Assembly (NCBI GenBank): GCA_029941985.1
Contig: JAPYTV010000017.1
Span: 1 to 14,751 of the forward strand
Length of the DNA: 14,751 nt
Source: Candidatus Pelagibacter sp.
GTDB taxonomy: Bacteria > Pseudomonadota > Alphaproteobacteria > Pelagibacterales > Pelagibacteraceae
Direction of reading: 5' to 3'
Made by a program: the position numbers and the translations under genes. Positions 12,788-14,751 of the stretch are shown here, piece after piece (the first letter of the stretch is position 1; the number at the start of each line of letters is the position of its first letter). Below the pieces are notes generated by a model. The model ran no database searches and was not told the origin of the DNA. It was given only the letters and a program-made list of their open reading frames with translations.

Positions 12788-13121
12788 AGTTAATAAAAAT
12801 ATTTATACTTGTAGTCATGAAAATAGCAAAATTAATTTTGAAAAATTAATTATATTAATTAATGATTTTTTAGAAAATAATAAGAGTTCACTTAATAAAA
12901 TAAACACTATTTATGTTAATAGAGGCCCTGGAAGTTTTGCTGGTATAAGAAATTCACTTTCAATCATTAAAGCTTTATTCTTAACAAAAAAGATAGATTA
13001 TTATTGTTTTAGTTTCACGGATTTTGATAAATTAAGTAAAATTAATCATGAAGATGTGCCATATTTATGTGATAAATTTAAAATTAAAAAGAATTTGATT
13101 AATCCTATTTATTTAAGTTAA
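12735..13121 (+). CDS. tsaB: TsaB, t6A37 biosynthesis dimerisation subunit, unusually short
   Basis: TsaB is the ASKHA-fold partner of TsaD in making threonylcarbamoyladenosine at position 37 of ANN-decoding tRNAs. This protein has only 128 residues; E. coli TsaB has 231. The N-terminal lobe is clear: NSLIVDAARDKIFLTHI (strand pair), then VNRGPGSFAGIRNSLSIIKAL (residues 62-81), matching the family signature GRGPGSFTGVRIG. After about residue 100 the usual second lobe is missing, yet the protein ends NPIYLS, resembling the family's C-terminal P-x-Y-L-R. This suggests internal shrinkage rather than simple truncation. ATG 12735 fits the family N-terminus. A longer frame from 12684 only adds residues antisense to the neighbour's signal peptide. 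It is followed by fur after 8 bp, and the usual rimI neighbour is absent. Confidence 0.82.
   Translation: MNSLIVDAARDKIFLTHIVNKNIYTCSHENSKINFEKLIILINDFLENNKSSLNKINTIYVNRGPGSFAGIRNSLSIIKALFLTKKIDYYCFSFTDFDKLSKINHEDVPYLCDKFKIKKNLINPIYLS
12802..12829 (-). promoter_or_regulatory. Promoter of the deacetylase gene, inside tsaB
   Basis: On the reverse strand TTGCTA (12824-12829), a 16-nt spacer and TATAAA (12802-12807) predict transcription start near 12795, about 7 nt before ATG 12787. It lies wholly within the tsaB coding sequence. It is one of the better sigma-70 matches in the window. Confidence 0.45.
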
Positions 13122-13129
13122 AATTGAAT

Positions 13130-13540
13130 ATGTCTGAAAATATTGAACAAAAATGTTTATCTAAGGGTATTAAACTTACAGATCAAAGAAAAATTATTGC
13201 TAAAGTTATGTCCAAATCCAATGATCATCCCGATGTGGATGAACTTTATAATAGAGTATTAAAAATTGATTCAAAGATAAGTATCGCAACAGTTTATAGA
13301 ACAGTAAAATTGTTTGAAGAGTGTGGAATTTTAACAAAACATGAGTTTAAAAGAGACAAAGCCAGATATGAAGAGCTTAATGAAGGTCATCATGACCATT
13401 TAATAGATATTAAATCTGGAGAAATAATAGAATTTGTTGATGAAGAAATTGAAAAGTTACAAAAAAAAATTGCAGAAAAATATGGTTATCATTTAGTAGA
13501 TCATAAATTGGAGCTGTATGGGGTTAAGAAAAAATTCTAA
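13130..13540 (+). CDS. fur: Fur/Mur-family metal-responsive repressor
   Basis: Dimeric winged-helix repressor sensing Fe(II) or, in alphaproteobacterial Mur, Mn(II). It has 136 residues. The DNA-binding domain holds the recognition segment ISIATVYRTVKLFEECG. Counting from ATG 13130, the metal ligands fall at E. coli Fur numbering: His33, Glu81, His88, His90 (site 2) and His87, Asp89, Glu108, His125. This agreement favours the ATG over an in-frame TTG at 13124. The structural-zinc CxxC of E. coli Fur (Cys93, Cys96) is replaced by Asp93 and Ser96, as in the alphaproteobacterial Fur/Mur branch. It lacks the histidine-rich heme motif of Irr. It sits 8 bp after tsaB and 4 bp before miaB, so it is probably co-transcribed with them. 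No Fur box was recognised here. Confidence 0.92.
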   Translation: MSENIEQKCLSKGIKLTDQRKIIAKVMSKSNDHPDVDELYNRVLKIDSKISIATVYRTVKLFEECGILTKHEFKRDKARYEELNEGHHDHLIDIKSGEIIEFVDEEIEKLQKKIAEKYGYHLVDHKLELYGVKKKF

Positions 13541-13544
13541 CTTA

Positions 13545-14751
13545 ATGATAAAAAAAATATTCATTAAAACATTTGGATGTCAAATGAATGAATATGATTC
13601 AAATCGTATTTACGATATTGTCAAAAAGATTGGTTTTGAAAAAACAGATAAGTATGAAGATGCAAATTGTTATCTTTTAAATACATGCCACATAAGAAAT
13701 AAAGCAAAAGAAAAAGTTTATCATGAAATAGGAAGAGTAAAAAAAATTTTTAGATCAAGAGAAAAACCAATTGTTATTGTTGCAGGGTGTGTTGCACAAG
13801 CGGAAAACAATGAGATGTTAAAAAGAGAACCTTACATAGATATCGTGATAGGCCCTCAGTCTTACCATAAAATTAATGATACAATTTTAAATTATTCTGA
13901 GAGTAAAAAAAAAAAAGAAGAAACAGATTTTGATACTATTTCAAAATTTAATTATCTTAGTAAAATTAAAAATAAAGATAGTAAAATATCTTCATTTTTA
14001 ACAATCCAAGAAGGTTGTGATAAGTTTTGTCATTTTTGTGTTGTACCCTACACACGTGGACCAGAATATTCTAGACCTTTTAGTCAAATTATAGGTGAGG
14101 CGAAAGAGTTGATTCAGAGCGGCACAAAAGAGATTATTCTTTTAGGACAAAATGTTAATGCATATAGATATAAGGAAAAAAATAAAGAATTTAAACTTTC
14201 AGATTTAATATTAGAACTAGAAAATTTTTCAGAGTTATTGAGAATTAGATATACGACTTCACATCCAAAAGATATGACTGATGATCTAATAAATACTTAT
14301 AAAAAAAGTAAAAAATTAATGCCACTTGTTCATTTGCCAGTGCAAAGTGGATCTAATAGAATTTTACAATTAATGAATAGAAAACACACTATTGAAGAAT
14401 ATTTAAACATTTATAAAAAATTAAAAAATATCAATCCTAATATAGAATTTTCTAGTGATTTTATAATTGGCTATCCTCAAGAAAATGAAGAAGATTTTAA
14501 AGATACTATAAAATTGATTAACAATATTAAATTTATAAATTCATATTCATTTGTTTTTAGTCCTAGACCAGGAACTGTAGCTTATGATTTAGATTTAGTT
14601 GATAAAAATAAATCACAAGAAAGATTAAAAGTCATTCAAAAAAAACTATTTGAATATCAAATTAATAATAACAAGTCTTTAGAAAAAAAAATTTTGAATG
14701 TTTTAGTTGAAAATCAAATGAAAGATAAAGTAAAGTTATTTGGCAGAACAG
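13545..14751 (+). CDS. miaB: tRNA-2-methylthio-N6-dimethylallyladenosine synthase MiaB, 3' end cut by window
   Basis: Radical-SAM methylthiotransferase converting i6A37 to ms2i6A37 in tRNAs reading UNN codons. ATG 13545 opens a frame that runs through base 14751, giving 402 complete codons; the family has about 440-470. The N-terminal MTTase domain supplies cysteines for the auxiliary 4Fe-4S cluster: Cys12 (FGCQMNEYDS), Cys48 (NTCHIR) and Cys82 (AGCVAQ). The radical-SAM cluster is Cys158-x3-Cys162-x2-Cys165 (EGCDKFCHFCVVPYTRG). GQNVNAY, PVQSGSNR, SDFIIGYPQE and SPRPGT follow. The TRAM domain is outside. GCQMN and VVPYTRG identify MiaB rather than RimO or MtaB. Twelve consecutive A (13905-13916) encode four lysines in frame. 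It lies 4 bp after fur. With tsaB, both hypermodification routes at A37 sit in one cluster. Confidence 0.96.
   Translation, partial: MIKKIFIKTFGCQMNEYDSNRIYDIVKKIGFEKTDKYEDANCYLLNTCHIRNKAKEKVYHEIGRVKKIFRSREKPIVIVAGCVAQAENNEMLKREPYIDIVIGPQSYHKINDTILNYSESKKKKEETDFDTISKFNYLSKIKNKDSKISSFLTIQEGCDKFCHFCVVPYTRGPEYSRPFSQIIGEAKELIQSGTKEIILLGQNVNAYRYKEKNKEFKLSDLILELENFSELLRIRYTTSHPKDMTDDLINTYKKSKKLMPLVHLPVQSGSNRILQLMNRKHTIEEYLNIYKKLKNINPNIEFSSDFIIGYPQENEEDFKDTIKLINNIKFINSYSFVFSPRPGTVAYDLDLVDKNKSQERLKVIQKKLFEYQINNNKSLEKKILNVLVENQMKDKVKLFGRT

Noticed and set aside
13124..13129. TTG at 13124 as the start of fur
   Set aside because: ATG at 13130 is in frame two codons later and puts every metal ligand at E. 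coli Fur numbering; no ribosome binding site favours the TTG.
13905..13916. Possible frameshift in miaB at the 12-A run
   Set aside because: Codon-by-codon reading through the run stays in frame, and MiaB motifs continue correctly on both sides.
1..14751. tRNA genes, CRISPR repeats, insertion sequences, phage or defence genes
   Set aside because: No cloverleaf, spaced direct repeats, transposase or integrase motifs were seen; spacers are all 59 bp or less and every long frame belongs to a recognised core family.

Overview
The window looks like a stretch of chromosome from a SAR11-type marine alphaproteobacterium (Pelagibacterales, for example Candidatus Pelagibacter). The reasons are strong A+T richness in every codon position, very short spacers, an alphaproteobacterial Fur/Mur regulator without the CxxC zinc motif, the neighbourhood nfu ... 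tsaB-fur-miaB, and lysine/asparagine/isoleucine-rich proteins of near-minimal length. This placement is by recognition, not by a database search. By my gene boundaries only about 246 of 14751 bases (about 1.7%) lie outside genes, and no spacer exceeds 59 bases. I see no tRNA, rRNA, CRISPR array, insertion sequence or phage gene.

Layout. Bases 1-1875 (minus): grpE followed by the first 396 codons of dnaK, cut by the window edge; both have candidate heat-shock-type promoters. 1912-2514 (plus): rdgB, a nucleotide-pool sanitation enzyme. 2498-3649 (minus): a periplasmic LpoA/LivK-like penicillin-binding-protein activator, divergent from rsmI (16S rRNA methyltransferase) and dolP (outer-membrane BON lipoprotein), which overlap. 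This is a compressed version of the enterobacterial yraL-yraM-yraN-yraO-yraP cluster. 5125-7413 (minus): the malic enzyme/phosphotransacetylase-like fusion maeB. 7464-11729 (plus): murJ (lipid II flippase), trpS, an Nfu iron-sulfur scaffold and a membrane-anchored Bax-like glucosaminidase. 11726-12787 (minus): a secreted polysaccharide deacetylase. 12735-14751 (plus): tsaB, fur and miaB, with miaB cut by the right edge.

Two themes run through the window. The first is envelope maintenance: LpoA-like activator, DolP, MurJ, Bax-like glucosaminidase and deacetylase. The second is translation and RNA modification: RsmI, TrpS, TsaB (t6A37) and MiaB (ms2i6A37, supplied with Fe-S clusters by Nfu-type carriers).

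The window is mostly ordinary core genome and I see no wholly new system. The points most worth a second look concern extreme compaction. TsaB is only 128 residues but keeps both its N-terminal GPGSF motif and a C-terminal P-x-Y-L ending. All three convergent gene pairs share overlapping TAA stops in a self-complementary TTAA, two of them inside A/T palindromes. The 5' ends of the deacetylase gene and tsaB overlap head-to-head by 53 bp. Shine-Dalgarno motifs are almost absent, while -10-like elements often sit next to start codons.
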